Source: Akanthomyces muscarius
Lineage: Eukaryota; Ascomycota; Sordariomycetes; Hypocreales; Cordycipitaceae
NCBI RefSeq assembly: GCF_028009165.1
Contig: NW_026611615.1
Span: 310,001 to 374,000 of the forward strand
Length of the DNA stretch: 64,000 nt
Direction of reading: 5' to 3'
Of this stretch, positions 29,943-41,745 are shown piece by piece. The notes under the pieces were generated by a model that saw nothing but the letters and a program-made list of their open reading frames with translations, made no database searches and had not been told where the DNA came from. A program made the position numbers and the translations under genes. Every line of letters begins with the position of its first letter. Within the stretch, counting starts at the first letter, position 1.

Positions 29943-31046
29943 ATGGCTCATCTTGCAACCGCCGCCTTCTTCCGCCCCGCGGAATGGGACAAGCAGTCCG
30001 GCGTCATCATGGCCTGGCCGGCCGCCGCCAACAACGCCTACCTCGACGACAAGCAGGGCCTCAAGGACGTGACCAAGGACATCACCACCATCGCCGAAGC
30101 TGTAGCGATGTTTGAGCCCGTCACGCTCGTCGTCACACCGGAGCGTCTTAAAGACGCCGAGTCGCGCTTCAAGCGCGCCAAAAACATCACGCTCCTCCCC
30201 GTCGACGGCTATCCTAAGCTCGACCTGTGGATGCGCGACATGGCGCCAACTTTTGTAGTAAATGACGACGACCGAGACGCCAAACTCCACGCCGTCGACT
30301 TCAACTTCAACGGGTGGGGAAACAAATACCCCACGGGCACCAACAACTCACTCGCGGGAATCATTGCCGCCCTCAGGAACATCCCCGCTGTCCAGTCGTG
30401 GCTCGTCACCGAGGGCGGCTCCCTGGAGGTCGACGGCGACGGCACGCTGCTCATCACCGAGAGCTCCGTGCTCATCGACAACCGCAACCCGGGCCGGGAC
30501 AAGACGCAGGTTGAGGAGGAGATCTACCGCACGCTCGGCGTGGAAAAGATTATATGGCTGCCCGGCCGCCGCAACCTCGACATCACCGACGGCCATGTCG
30601 ACGGCCTCGTGCGCTTCGTCGCGCCGGGCAAAGTACTCCTGAGCCGACCGAGCAGCACCGAGGATGGCAGCGACGCGTTTGTGCAAATGTACCAGGAGGC
30701 ATACGATATCCTCGCAAGCACGACTGATGCGCGCGGGCGGCGGTTCCACATCACAGAGGTCGGCGAGGCGGACCTGGGCAAGCTGGACATTGGCCGGCGG
30801 GCGCGCAAGGAAATTGAGAGCGGAAAGGAGGACTATCCGTCGCTGACGTATGTGAATTACCTGGTGGTGAATGATGGCGTCATTTTCCCACAGTTTGGCG
30901 ATAAAAAGTCAGACAAGGCCGCTCTCAAGATTATTCAAGACTTGTATCCTCAGCGAGAGATTGAGCCAGTGTACATTTACGAGTTGCCCTTTTACGGCGG
31001 AGGGATCCACTGCTCGACGCAGGAGATTCCTGTTCCAAAAAATTAA
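29943..31046 (+). CDS. Agmatine deiminase / peptidyl-arginine deiminase family
   Basis: Member of the Porphyromonas-type PAD fold; most such enzymes convert agmatine to N-carbamoylputrescine and ammonia in polyamine synthesis. One exon, 367 residues from the ACCATGG start at 29943. Landmarks: FFRPAEWDKQSGVIMAWP at the N-terminus, WMRDMAPTFV (substrate Asp), a GGSLEVDGDG block, DGHVDGLVRF with the catalytic His, and the C-terminal GGGIHCSTQEIP with nucleophile Cys357. Length and C-terminal placement of the Cys are normal. No signal peptide. Codon use is GC-rich in third positions and resembles the well-expressed genes of this window, so any transfer from bacteria is old. It neighbours the thioesterase relic and a secreted FAD oxidase. 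Confidence 0.94.
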   Translation: MAHLATAAFFRPAEWDKQSGVIMAWPAAANNAYLDDKQGLKDVTKDITTIAEAVAMFEPVTLVVTPERLKDAESRFKRAKNITLLPVDGYPKLDLWMRDMAPTFVVNDDDRDAKLHAVDFNFNGWGNKYPTGTNNSLAGIIAALRNIPAVQSWLVTEGGSLEVDGDGTLLITESSVLIDNRNPGRDKTQVEEEIYRTLGVEKIIWLPGRRNLDITDGHVDGLVRFVAPGKVLLSRPSSTEDGSDAFVQMYQEAYDILASTTDARGRRFHITEVGEADLGKLDIGRRARKEIESGKEDYPSLTYVNYLVVNDGVIFPQFGDKKSDKAALKIIQDLYPQREIEPVYIYELPFYGGGIHCSTQEIPVPKN

Positions 31047-32597
31047 ATAGCGTTTACTGAATATATGCATTAGCGGGCAAACAATGTCTCGGTCTTGGGT
31101 TCCAAAATAGCAACTTGTCTTGGTCTGAAGGGAACGCCTCAACGGCTGCAAGCCAAGCTGGTCCTGTTTTCCGATGTCGCCTTTCCGTATCCTTGCCTTG
31201 CATGGGGCCTTGCCAAAAAGACAATGCAGCGAAAATAGCCGAACATCATCGTACGGACCCCTGCTTTTGTCTCATTTATGCAAGCAAGCTGGACAACTCC
31301 GCAAGTCCGATCCTGCACTGCAGTCTGCAGTTGTGCATTCATATGCAGCTTCGCGTCGGGTGCTTTGGATTCCGATGCAAGATGGACCCAGTTATGCAAA
31401 GCCACCAGCGACTAACAATCGCACATCTTCATTTCGCCGATGCAAAAGCCGCACGTCTTTTTAGTGCCTACTTTAGACCCCTGCTCTCGCCCATGGTGCT
31501 TCAAAAACATGTGAACCACTGCCATACCTCGGAATCAGCGAGAGCCCAAGGTGGCGGTAGCGAGCCGAGCTGAGCAGACCACATCTGGGTTCCCCGCCGG
31601 AACGCCTCCGTCAAGCAGCAAATGTCTCGGGCGAGCATCCCAATCTCACAGCGCATATCAACTGGATGACTCAGGAACACAGTGTTGATGAGCATCATAA
31701 GCCAATTTTGTCCTTCTCTTGCCTTTTTGGAAAGAGAAGAAGAAAAATATGAGCCCGATACTGGAAAATTCCACAAAGCCGTCGCTGCTCGCCTGATCTC
31801 GAGGCGAAAAGTCAAAGCGCACTCTAACTTAGTTAGTGGGACTCTTGTCATTCGTGCATGAGAGCCCAATCGCAAACAACAAAAGATGTAAATTTTCCGT
31901 TTCCGAACAGGGGTAGGGGCAGGCATGGGCTAGTTAATTTTCCATTTCCGCGTATTCTCTATATTGCCCAAGGATGGCTCATATGTGCCGGGGTTCGTAA
32001 GCACAGGCTCGGAGGACGGGACAACTTCCTACTGGCAAGTATGCTGACATGGCGCCACAACGGCCGGGCTCCACGAAGATTCTGGGGAAGCAATAACACT
32101 AATAACTTTCTGGCCCAATTGGTTTATTTTCCCCGAAAAGAATGGGAGACAACAGCTCGTACGGGCTATACCGTTCTAGAGACAGCTGAAACTGTAATTG
32201 GACCGTCGATGTCAGTGGTAGCGAGAGAAAAAAAAGCAAAAAGAAAGTAGTGCAAGTCGTGACTGTTAAGCCGTAGATGCAACCACCCTCGGGCAATCTC
32301 ATGATTCCCGCTGCGGGGTTTTCCTTGAGGGGGCATTGATTTCCCAACTGGCTCGGGCATCCATCGAGGCCATCTATATCCATTGTTTCCTTTTCTTGGC
32401 GGTGAGCCTATCTGACTCTGAACGCAACCCGAGCTGATCGTCACCAATGCCGTCCCACTGTTCATATTTCCCAATAATGGGCATGTATATAAGAAGTCGA
32501 GTATTGCAGCACGCAGATGGGGCCTTTTCCACATCGGACGCCACTTCTATACTTTGCCGTTTTCATTATACATTTCGAGGTACCTTTGAGTTGAACC
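31047..32597. other. Intergenic, 1.55 kb
   Basis: No gene supported. The last 120 bases carry the TATA element of the FAD oxidase. Confidence 0.4.
32486..32492 (+). promoter_or_regulatory. TATA element of the FAD-linked oxidase
   Basis: TATATAA, 106 bases before the ATG at 32598. Confidence 0.5.
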
Positions 32598-34421
32598 ATG
32601 GCGCGCCTCTTTGCGGTCATTGTGCCGTTCCTGGCCTTCTTCGTCACGAGCATCCACGCCGGGAGCTACTGGCCCTCCAAAGACACCAAGGCGGTTTGCG
32701 ACGCCCTTATTAAACAGTACCCAGATAATCTCGTATGGGATCCCCTCGGACCGTACGGCATCCACACCGTCCTGCACGCGAGCAAGTACAACTCGGCCAA
32801 CCTCGACTACTGGAACGCCGCCAACAGCCTGAACCGCGCTGCATGCGCCTTCTTCCCCTCTTCGACGGAGGAGGTGGCCTTTGCCGTGCAGACACTGAAC
32901 AAGTACGAGTCTGTCCAATTCGCGCTCAAGGCGGGTGGGCACAACCCCAACCTGGGCTTCTCCAGCGTCAGCGGCGGTGTCCTGGTCGCGTTCCGGCCCA
33001 ACTTCCAGACGGCGACGCCATCCGAGGACGGCAGCTCTGTCGAAATTGGCGCCGGGTGTAAGTGGGAAGATGTGTATGGCACTCTGCAACCGCTCGGCCA
33101 GACGGTCACGGGCGGCCGTCTTGGTGATGTGGGCACTACAGGTCTCATTCTCGGCGGTGGCCTCTCCTACCTCTCTGCGCAGCATGTAAGTGGCACAAGC
33201 AACATCTCCCTACTTTCTTATGAATGATCTTCTTATTTCACGCCATTGCATTCCCCTTTTTTATTACTGTTGCTCCCACTATAATTCAGCCAAGCCTGTT
33301 ACGCATTGCCACGATCCACCAAACTCACATGATACCCAGGGATTTGCCTGCGACAATGTTCTCAACTTTGAGACGGTCCTTGCCAACGGCACCATCGCCC
33401 ACGCCAACGCCACATCGAACCCCGATCTATACTTTGCACTGTGCGGCGGCGGAAACCGTTATGCGGTCGTCACCAAGACAACAATGGAGACCTTTGAGGT
33501 CGGCGTCAAGGGCCAGGTCTGGGGCGGCGTGCGCACCTACACCGAGGACAAGCACGAGGCAGTACTCAACGCCGTAGCGCGCTTCACTTCCGAAAACACA
33601 GACCCCAAGGCAGCCATCATCCCGACCTTTGACTTTGCCGGCGTCGTCGCCCTCAGCGTGCCCGTCATCCTCGTGACCTTTTTCTACGACGGCCTCACCG
33701 TCCCCGCGGGCGTTTTTGACGCGTTCCTCGCCATCAAGTACCTCAGCTCCGACACGGGCGTGCGCACCTTTGAGAGCCTGAGCAAGGAGATCATCGCCGG
33801 CGACATGAAGGGCCTGCGCTTCCGCATCGGCGTCAACTCGTTCCCCGCCATGCCCGTCGGCAACATGACGGACTTCCTCGTCGACCACTGGAACCTGGTC
33901 AAGAAGAAGTCGGCCGACGCAGCGCTCTTTGACCTGCTCGATTTTAAAATCTTTGCGTTTGCCGTGCAGCCGATGCCGCGCATGATTGCGCAGGCGTCCA
34001 AGGACAGAAACGGCGGCAACGCGCTCGGCGTCAACCCGGACAATGGAGATCGCGTCTGGATCGAGTACGACCTGGCGTGGGCGAACCCCCTCTGCGACTC
34101 GGTCTGCACGGATTGGATCAAGGCCATGGTGCAGGATGCGCACGACCTGCATGTGCAAAGGTATTCGGGCATCTACCCGACAAACTACAAGAGCGGCGAT
34201 TTGGAAACCATCAGGTACGCAGATCAATCTCCCTCCCGCGATATAGTTGCTAACATTTACCTTTTTTCAGTTATAACCCCGTCTTTATGAATGATGCGCT
34301 GGATACCCAGCCAGTGCTCAAGAGCTATGGCGAGCAAAACCGGGCGCGACTCATGTCCATCCAGTCAGAATATGATCCGCATGGTTTCTTCATGGATCGA
34401 CAGAATGGTCCTGCTTTCTAG
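32598..34421 (+). CDS. Secreted FAD-linked oxidase, BBE-like
   Basis: Flavoprotein oxidase of the berberine-bridge type (PCMH FAD fold), oxidising sugars, alcohols or metabolite intermediates outside the cell or in the secretory path. Exons 32598-33185, 33340-34214 and 34271-34421 give 537 residues; introns are 154 and 56 bases. Residues 1-21 are a signal peptide. FALKAGGHNPNLGFSSV holds His115, the expected 8-alpha-histidyl FAD attachment; GGRLGDVGTTGLILGGGLSY is the second FAD block. The first intron interrupts LSAQH|GFACDNV, a common site in this family. The C-terminal BBE segment is represented by YDPHGFFMDRQ rather than the full YYG motif. A Cys for bicovalent linkage is not evident. Many relatives belong to metabolite clusters. 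Confidence 0.94.
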
Positions 34422-34955
34422 GTTGACATGGACTAGAATTTTTAATGAAAACTCTTTCTTCCGCCGCTTTTGTACCTCGATCGTTTCACTGCTTGATTGG
34501 GCTCTTGTCGCCTAGAAAGGTAGAGCAATTTTAACTGCCTGACGCGCAAGCAACAGACAGACAAAATCTTTACAGCACTATTTTATGTATTGATTTCTAA
34601 TCGAGGTAGTTGTGATATGGAAGTTGCCTTGGGGTCTTCTAGTCGAGCCCACTCTGGACCGAAGCAAACAGACCTCTGGAGATGCGTTGACAAAAGGGTT
34701 GAGGACCGGCCACGCTTATCAACTCTACTTAAATTTTAAGGAGGACTTTCATTCCATTCGCCGTCATCCTGTATGCTCAGCAGCAGCTCTTCTGGTTCTG
34801 ATTCAAGTCTCAAGTCCCTCTCCATGGCTGTTTCGAAATTGGCTGAAAGTCCCAATGCAGCCCTGTTCTTGCTAGCAATTCTCTGCAGACAGTATAGAGC
34901 TGGTAGGTCCGATTCGCTTTTTGTCTCTATAGAAACCGCATCATACCGTCTCCGA
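34422..34955. other. Intergenic
   Basis: 3' ends of the FAD oxidase and the F-box-like gene. Nothing else seen. Confidence 0.4.
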
Positions 34956-35936
34956 TCACGCACAATATGGTTCCGCAGATGTGCGCTTTCGCCAGTCGAT
35001 GAATAGCCACAAATGCTCATGGAGAACTTGAGCAGCTGCTTGGGTGGAGATTGCGAAAGGCATTAACGCGTGCCGCCACGTCCCGCTCTTCAACTGAACA
35101 CGATTCAGCTTAACCCATCTGATTGCATGAGAGTTACCCAGAATCAAGGATAAGTTGTTGGAGGTCAAGATACGTCTCGAGAGAATGACAGTTCGGAGGC
35201 GTAACGGAAAGGTAACACCATCAAAGTCCAGAGGATTGGTACAACCAATGCGGAGTGATTCAAGATTCTCAGCAGCTTCCAGAAGCTGGAACAAATTCCC
35301 CGCAAAATCCTCGTTCGGCAAAGCTGCATCCTCGGGCAGAATACGACCTTTCTTAAAATGATCGCCAAGAAGGCTGGTCCTTCTCGTCACAGTGAGACAC
35401 AGGTGTCGCAGTCGTTGGCATTTGGCAGCCACAGAAAGGTGAGAGCTCATATTGTTCGTAGGAAAGAGATAACTGAAGGAGTGAGTAAGAGGGAGATGGA
35501 TTTTCAGTTTCCTTAGATTTGGTAGATCCGTAGAGTGAAGAGTCGAGGCAACAACACTAGCGAATTGCCTCCCCGCCTCGATGAGATCTGAATTCAGGCT
35601 CGAAAACTCGTCAAGCTCAAAGCTAACCGAGTACAGATTGGGCAGTTTTGAAAGTAGAGTCGGAAGACTCGCCGCGAGCTCCTCGAGATAAGCCTGTGCT
35701 TCGAGTAGATGATAGTCAGTGAAATATCCTAGCCCGATTTGCAAATGACAGACATGCGAGGCGTAGCTGCTGTTGCATAAGTCGCGAATGTCATCCACGG
35801 TGAATTCCGGCCAGTACAAAGAGAAGAGTGCAACAATATGCTGAAACAGCATCGGTGAGGCGGCCCTGCAGAGAGCTTTGCTGACCAGGCGCATTTCGGC
35901 TAGGATCCAGCGATGCTGTGGCAAGATGCTATACAT
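34956..35936 (-). CDS. F-box/leucine-rich-repeat-like protein, possibly 5'-incomplete
   Basis: Open frame of 326 residues. The start contains RLVSKALCRAASPMLFQHIV, which resembles the second half of a fungal F-box, and the rest has irregular Leu-rich segments (LPNLYSVSFEL, LPNLRKLKIHLPL, CQRLRHLCLTV, AENLESLRIGC, LRLRTVILSRR) spaced like LRRs. If so it would be a substrate adaptor of an SCF ubiquitin ligase. The first helix of the F-box is missing: the frame is open only 22 codons upstream, without another ATG, so an upstream exon or a loss is possible. A 40-base piece of this gene (35240-35279) is repeated 1.1 kb upstream at 36346-36385. No NLS or membrane segment. Confidence 0.6.
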   Translation of the reverse strand: MYSILPQHRWILAEMRLVSKALCRAASPMLFQHIVALFSLYWPEFTVDDIRDLCNSSYASHVCHLQIGLGYFTDYHLLEAQAYLEELAASLPTLLSKLPNLYSVSFELDEFSSLNSDLIEAGRQFASVVASTLHSTDLPNLRKLKIHLPLTHSFSYLFPTNNMSSHLSVAAKCQRLRHLCLTVTRRTSLLGDHFKKGRILPEDAALPNEDFAGNLFQLLEAAENLESLRIGCTNPLDFDGVTFPLRLRTVILSRRILTSNNLSLILGNSHAIRWVKLNRVQLKSGTWRHALMPFAISTQAAAQVLHEHLWLFIDWRKRTSAEPYCA

Positions 35937-37377
35937 TCTTACATCGCCAAAGATCCGGCCGAGCTCATCAACGCCGCCGATTTGGCGTACAATCTGTGCG
36001 GAATTCTAGTGTCAGGTAGGGACATGGAGGATCATCTTCTTCGACTTGCCCCATTCAAGAGCTCCGGGGTAAATCTAAAAGCTTTGTCATGCTATCTATG
36101 TGCAGGAGACAGGAGATGGAAGCAACTGCACAAAGTTCAAAACGGACTACACTCTATTTAAATGATGCAGGAAACTTGTAATAGGCCTATCTATATGACG
36201 AACAACAATAAAAACAGCAACAACATTGCCCTTCCGGCCGCCTGACTCACAATCGACCAGCGGCAATGATAGATGTCAAGTATCACAGGTACTACCCTAC
36301 AGGTGGCAACTGTACTTCTCCTGAGGATGGCTTGCCGCGTCTACTTACAACCAATGCGGAGTGATTCAAGATTCTCAGCAGCTTCTCTTCGCAGCATGGT
36401 TATCATGCGCAGCTCGGTTACTAGGTTTTCTCTTCCCCTTGGGAAAGCAAGAAAATCCTCCGCCTCGGCTCGGCGGTGGCGACTTTGGAAGAAGAAAAAA
36501 TTCAGGGAGTTGGCGTCCTCTGGGCGGCCTCGGAGCCGAAAGGCGCTAGGCAAGGGAGACGTACGATCGGGGTCCCGATGCTTGTGAGTCTGGGACCAGG
36601 AATTCGGTGCGGCGCGGGTGCGCCCGGGAAATCAGTATAGGCTCACGAGCCATCTCCTGAAGAATTTTTTTCTTAGCACGAAGGGATAGCGGGCGCACTA
36701 AAACATTTTCACATGTCATGAGGCAAAGCACGATGCTAAATTTGATGAACGGCTGTATGCGAAGCACTGACTCAATACAGCTGTGTTATCACAACGGTCG
36801 CTGATCCGCCAACTGGTGGGGTGATTAAATGCGCAGTCACGATAAACACATGTGTTGAAGAGCAGTCATGAGAAAAAATGTCTATTAAGGATAGAAAAAC
36901 ACGTCCAATCGGTAGCTCGCTTTTTATTGCGTCATCCAAGTCATCGCCATTTTATGCAATTTGAAACCAGAAAAGAATAAACAAATATACCAAATGCGTT
37001 TTGCGCCTGTTTTCGTGCCAAGTAGTGATTGTTCTCCAGACCGCGCCAGTCAACGACTGGTCAGGGCAGCAGATCGCCCTTGAGCTGCAAAAGAGGGTAG
37101 CCACAAAAGAAAGACGAGAACCAATCAACAACTGGCAAGCACTGTTTGCCCAATGAACCCGAGGTTTTTTGAACCAAGAAAAAAGGAGGGAAGCAAATAT
37201 AAAAAGGTATAAGCCCAGACCAAGGCGCCGTGATGTAGTGTACCAGACAGAGAGTGGGGGGTGTCTCGACATGGAGTCACATTCCATCAGGCTAAAGTCA
37301 CAAAAACGCCATAACAAGAATATCAGTCATTGCCACGGCTGGCGATGATTTCACACAGAGATAGTGTTGCCAGACAG
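35937..37377. other. Intergenic with a displaced F-box gene fragment
   Basis: Apart from the fragment at 36346-36385 no gene is supported. The stretch from 36950 to 37377 is probably the perilipin 3' untranslated region and flank. Confidence 0.4.
36346..36385 (-). repeat. 40-base exact copy of part of the F-box/LRR-like gene
   Basis: Identical to 35240-35279, same orientation, encoding the AENLESLRIGC segment. It is embedded in a short open frame (36341-36553 minus) that otherwise does not resemble that gene. Probably a rearrangement scar or the end of a lost paralogue. Confidence 0.75.
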
Positions 37378-38003
37378 TTACTGGTTAATCTTCTCCTTGA
37401 CCTCCTTGGTGACCTCGGCCTTCTTGACAGCGACGTAGCTGCTGGCGAGGGCGAGGGTCTCGTTGCTGACCTGGAAGATGGTGGCGACGGCGGCCTTGCC
37501 CTGGCCCAGGTAGCCCTTCTCAGACTGCTTCTTGGCCTCGGCGCTGTAGACGTCAAAGACGTGGTCGCGACCCTCGAGGCCCTTGTTGTAGGGCAGGAAA
37601 ACGAGGGCCTTGGCGTCGCTGTAGAGCTCGGCGGTGGGCTTCTTGACAATGGGGAAGCGCTCGTCGATGCGGGTCAGCGTCTGCTCGCCGAGCGAGTCGG
37701 CGCGCTGGACGTACGGCGAGACGAACTGGTAGGGCTTGGCGAAGTAGGGGAGGATGGGGGCGGCAAAGGTCTTGTAGGCAGAGTCGCCGAGCTGGAGAGA
37801 GCGCTGGGCGTAGGGGTTGGAGTGGACGGTGCTGGAGACGGTGTTGACGCTGTCGGAGATGACGGGGTAGTTGAGGAGGTGCTGCAAGGCAGTGTTAGCT
37901 GGCGATGGCTTCATCATCGTGGATGGCGTCGAGCACGTACCTGGATAAAGGCAGACTGAGGAGCAGAGCTCTCGACGTTGCCGTTGACCTGAGCGACAGC
38001 CAT
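37378..38003 (-). CDS. Perilipin-like lipid droplet protein (CAP20/MPL1 type)
   Basis: Coats lipid droplets and protects stored triglyceride; orthologues in Metarhizium (MPL1) and Colletotrichum (CAP20) are needed for appressorium turgor and infection. Exons 38003-37941 and 37881-37378 give 188 residues; the 59-base intron has GTACGT, AGCTAAC and GCAG. The body has family-typical blocks HLLNYPVISDSVNTV, RSLQLGDSAYKTFAAPILPY, YQFVSPYVQRADSLGEQTL and RIDERFPIVKKPTAELY, then a Lys-rich C-terminal helix. No membrane segment; amphipathic helices are expected. Third codon positions are strongly C/G, as for an abundant protein. The 3.7-kb stretch to its right is a long gene-free upstream region. Confidence 0.95.
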
Positions 38004-41000
38004 TGTAGAGTGTGGAGGTGTTGTAGAAATGGTGGATGAGGGGTATGTTCGGGTCGAAGATGGAATCGAGGATAATCTCGTTGAATTCGAGAGATGTTGG
38101 ATGAAGGAAATATCGAGAGCAGCAGAGAGGAGCACGCAAAGCAGAAGGGAAGCATGCGGCAGGTCTTTATCTACTTCTGACTCGTCGATAGGTGCAAGAC
38201 CGTTTCTTGATTTCGAGCAGGGATGGTTACGTCTTGGTGGGCGCCACGCATGTGATAGTGGCCACCATTAAGCAGCCATGCGCGGGCGCTGGATTTTTTT
38301 TTAATCTTGGTTTTTTCTTCCTAGTGCGGCCGCACTTGCTCTCTAGCAGTACTAATTCACCAACTAGTATGCTGTTTTATGGCCCCAACCTTGCAGGTGC
38401 GTGAGGTGCAAACGGGCCGCCAGCTGGCAGCGTCCGTTTGTCGCTGGCAGCTGGCGAGCAGGGAAGCTGGTGGGCCAATCCAGGCCGCTGATTGGTCCGC
38501 CCGCCACCCACACCATTCTTGCGCACGCTTGCGATTTCTGGCATGTGAAAGCTCTGCCCACCATGCCACCAATGCCACCCTGTTGTCTGCCAGCAGCTTG
38601 CTCTGATTCACCCAAACATCTAATCTACTTCCAACGCTACACTCCATATCTCGACGCTAGTATGTTGCACAGCCAAGCCAACTCGAGTCTAGGAAGTCCT
38701 TGCAGCCTGCGCTGGCTCCTTTTTCCGGCGTCAGGATCCACCGTCTCCCTCAACCTTCTCCTGCCACCACGCTTGCGCGCTCTCTCCTCGCCCAACCGTT
38801 GCGGCCACGATACGTGCGTGCTGCTACACTGCTCTTGGATGGGAGGGGCCATACTGGTACCTTTGTCCGCATAAGCCACTGGCCCCAAGGCCATGCCGTG
38901 ACGGTATCGATGGCGGAAGCCTTATCCCGCCACGAGAACTGGTCGGGCACTGCCCAAAACAAGAGTCGAGCATATGTACACGCACGCACGGCAAATATAC
39001 CTCCTGTCAGCGATGGCGAATGCGACACTACGGCCCCCTACGCACTGATACATACACGAGCTGCTCCAGAATGTACGGCACATCTCGCTATGCGTATTGC
39101 ATCATGGGAACTTATCATCTACGGTGCAGCAGACAGCATTCCTGCGATAGCAGCTCCGCTGGCCTGCTCAATTGACTGCCGGCGTGGACAATCAGCGTAA
39201 TTGCCATACGGATATGGCCAAAACGCTGCACCATGATACGGCGCTGTACCGCTGGCTCGTATGTGGCTTGCAGTGATAAGCATAGTTCTGTATCAAAGCC
39301 AAGCCATCAGGTGTGGTGTGTGTGCTGCCGATAACACCATACCGATAGCTGCCGTGCCACAATCATCGAGCCTCCTATCTTGCGCTACATCGCGTCCCTG
39401 TTTCAGCACCCGCCCCAATCTTGACTCTCGTCACCGCTGTCAGATCAAAGCTAATTCAGTCGCTGTTTCGTCGCAAAGCAGCGAAGTCGATTACCCCGTG
39501 TTGCATTCGGCAGGCACAGTTGACAGGTAAGCTCGAGCTAATGACTGCTAGCATGAACTCTGTTTACGAAAAGCAACCGGAACGTCAACATGGGCATGTC
39601 CAGCCTGGTTTCAACATGGCGAAATTGCTCACCACATGTTTGCCATCGTGGTCCTGCCATCCTGCCATGCACGAATGCTCCGAGCCGAAGCTGCACAGCC
39701 AAGCCAGTCCTAGTTGAGCATGAGCGCTCGCCGCCCAATTTGATCGCCACAGTCGGCGCTCCTACGGGGCGTGACTAGTAATTACGTACGACACCCATGA
39801 GCCTTTTTTGTTTCTTAAAAAAATCGGCCAATTATTTTCGAAAAACGCCACCCGGTCGGAGCCCACTGGCGCGCCGAGATGGTATCGGCCGGCCGAAATG
39901 AGCACGAGAAAGAAAAGTTGGGTCTAGCCTGCACGCATGGTGAAATGCCTATTCCAACGAGGCAACAAAACGCGCCAAACGAAAAAGTCCGGCCCTAGCC
40001 GCGGAGTCTTGCATCTCGGGCATTGCAAGTTTTTCTTTTGCTGTCAAAAAGGCTTGGCTATGGGCCTATGGCGTCGCATGCCAGCTTCGGCGACCGGATC
40101 CTTTTACCCCTGTCCAACACAGACTCTCCCTTGCTCAAACGTCAAGTGACAGTGCAACCGGGTTTCAATCAGGCCAGGCGTCAAATTTTCAGTACCCGTC
40201 GCTCACGGAGACTGCTTCCGAGGATCCATCATGCCATCCCATCCATCAAAATGTCGCCTCGCCTGGCAAATCTAAATCGGGCTCACCTAATTTACTGTGG
40301 ATCATCCTGGTTCGCTGTACCATGTCCACCCACCTTCACATGTCAGAATCGCTGTATCCTGGTCTTCATGTTTTGCATGCAAACGCAAAGAAAAGAAAAT
40401 GTCGACAAATTCTCCATCGACATTTCATCTATTAGCCCTAATTCTCTCTTCCACTGACTCAAGGGAAAGAGGGGCGTCAAGCACATGCTCTTCCTCAGAT
40501 CTGTCGGATGGTGGGCTGTTTTCTCTTATGCGACACGTCAATCAGTGACATCCAGAGGGGTCCAGAAAGCACGCGCCGTTATCTTTCCAGGGTTCCAAAA
40601 TTCAGGGCTCAATGTGCATGTGGCAAACCACCCTCACAAGATTTTGTTGAACTCAATTGTCCAATGATCGTCTTCCTCAGGCGCTCTGCCAACAACTTCT
40701 GTCAGCTGAACGGGTAGATCCCTCCTACCGCTTGATTTCCCCTCCTTCGCAACCCCGCCTAGCCTCTTTGTCGCAGCCGATTTGGGCATATAGCCTGTTT
40801 GCCTTGTTCAACGCAATTGGCCTCGATTTGCAGGGCTGACAGCGGCAATCTGTCTTCCGGTGCTGGATGCGACGTACCTCGGATGAACTACTTGCCCGTC
40901 ACAACAATCGGTGGCGCGATAGCTGCTCATGCTAAGCAAAGAGCAACGCGAGAACACGATTGTGATGTACACCACTAATTGCCGTCTTATTTTCACTAGA

Positions 41001-41745
41001 TGGCCGAGGGAGCACACCACCACCATGTTCTACTAGATACATGTCTGCATACAATCCTGGGTCGATCAAGTGCGTCTCCTCAATGTAACACCCCGACCTA
41101 TTCTGCCTATGGCGCTGCGACACGATGGCCAGCTCGTCCATGTAAGCCTCTTATTATTTGCAAAGCTGGTGTTGCACGCAACGTCTCCTCCGCCTCTATG
41201 CAAGCCTCTGTCACTAGTACCAGAAGATTCGCTTTCGGGACAGACCCCTGCTTTCCGTGACATCCAACTTGCACTTGCCTGTAGCCAGCTTATATCCTTG
41301 CAAATATTCCCCGAAAGGTGCTTTTACGTGACTGCAGAGAGAAGAGGCAGCGGAAGACTTGGCTGTCGTCACGGCGCAGACCCTGCCACCGGCCGGATGC
41401 CATCGTGTCCCCGAGCCCGATTGGAGGGAGCCCTTACGAGGACACGACATGATCATAACAAGCCACCCAGCTAAGATCTTTGGCTAGACTGACGATACAA
41501 GACTTGGTTTATTCCGCCTCTTTGGGCGGTGATGTGCGGCTGAAAGATGGCTGCGCTGATCTATTGAGAAAGGGTCTCGCGGGGCTCTCCACGATCAGGG
41601 CTCTAGCCTGGCAAGGTACAGTCGAGCCACATCTTCATTACGACTAGCCACGCAGACTGGTCTATGATTGACCCGATAACGATTTTCTGCAGTCTGTGGT
41701 AGCTTTCGCTTGCTGCTCTCAACTAGGCGCTCGGTGACCTTGTCG
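38004..41745. other. Gene-free stretch of 3.7 kb upstream of perilipin
   Basis: Many short frames on both strands, none with family resemblance or coherent introns. Contains the near-perfect inverted repeat at 38418-38456. Base composition is mixed and not AT-rich, so it does not look like simple RIP debris. It may be regulatory or hold a non-coding transcript. Confidence 0.4.
38418..38456. repeat. 15-base inverted repeat, 14 of 15 paired, 9-base loop
   Basis: Arms CGCCAGCTGGCAGCG and CGCTGGCAGCTGGCG, about 415 bases upstream of the perilipin ATG. Each arm also contains CAGCTG, an E-box core. Confidence 0.7.

Noticed and set aside
33427..34227. 266-codon minus-strand frame over the FAD oxidase
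   Set aside because: Antisense shadow of exon 2.
35913..36161. Plus-strand frame overlapping the start of the F-box-like gene
   Set aside because: Antisense at its beginning and without family resemblance beyond it.
38401..38874. 157-codon plus-strand frame upstream of perilipin
   Set aside because: Pro/Ala/Ser-rich with competing frames on both strands and spans the inverted repeat; no coding signal.
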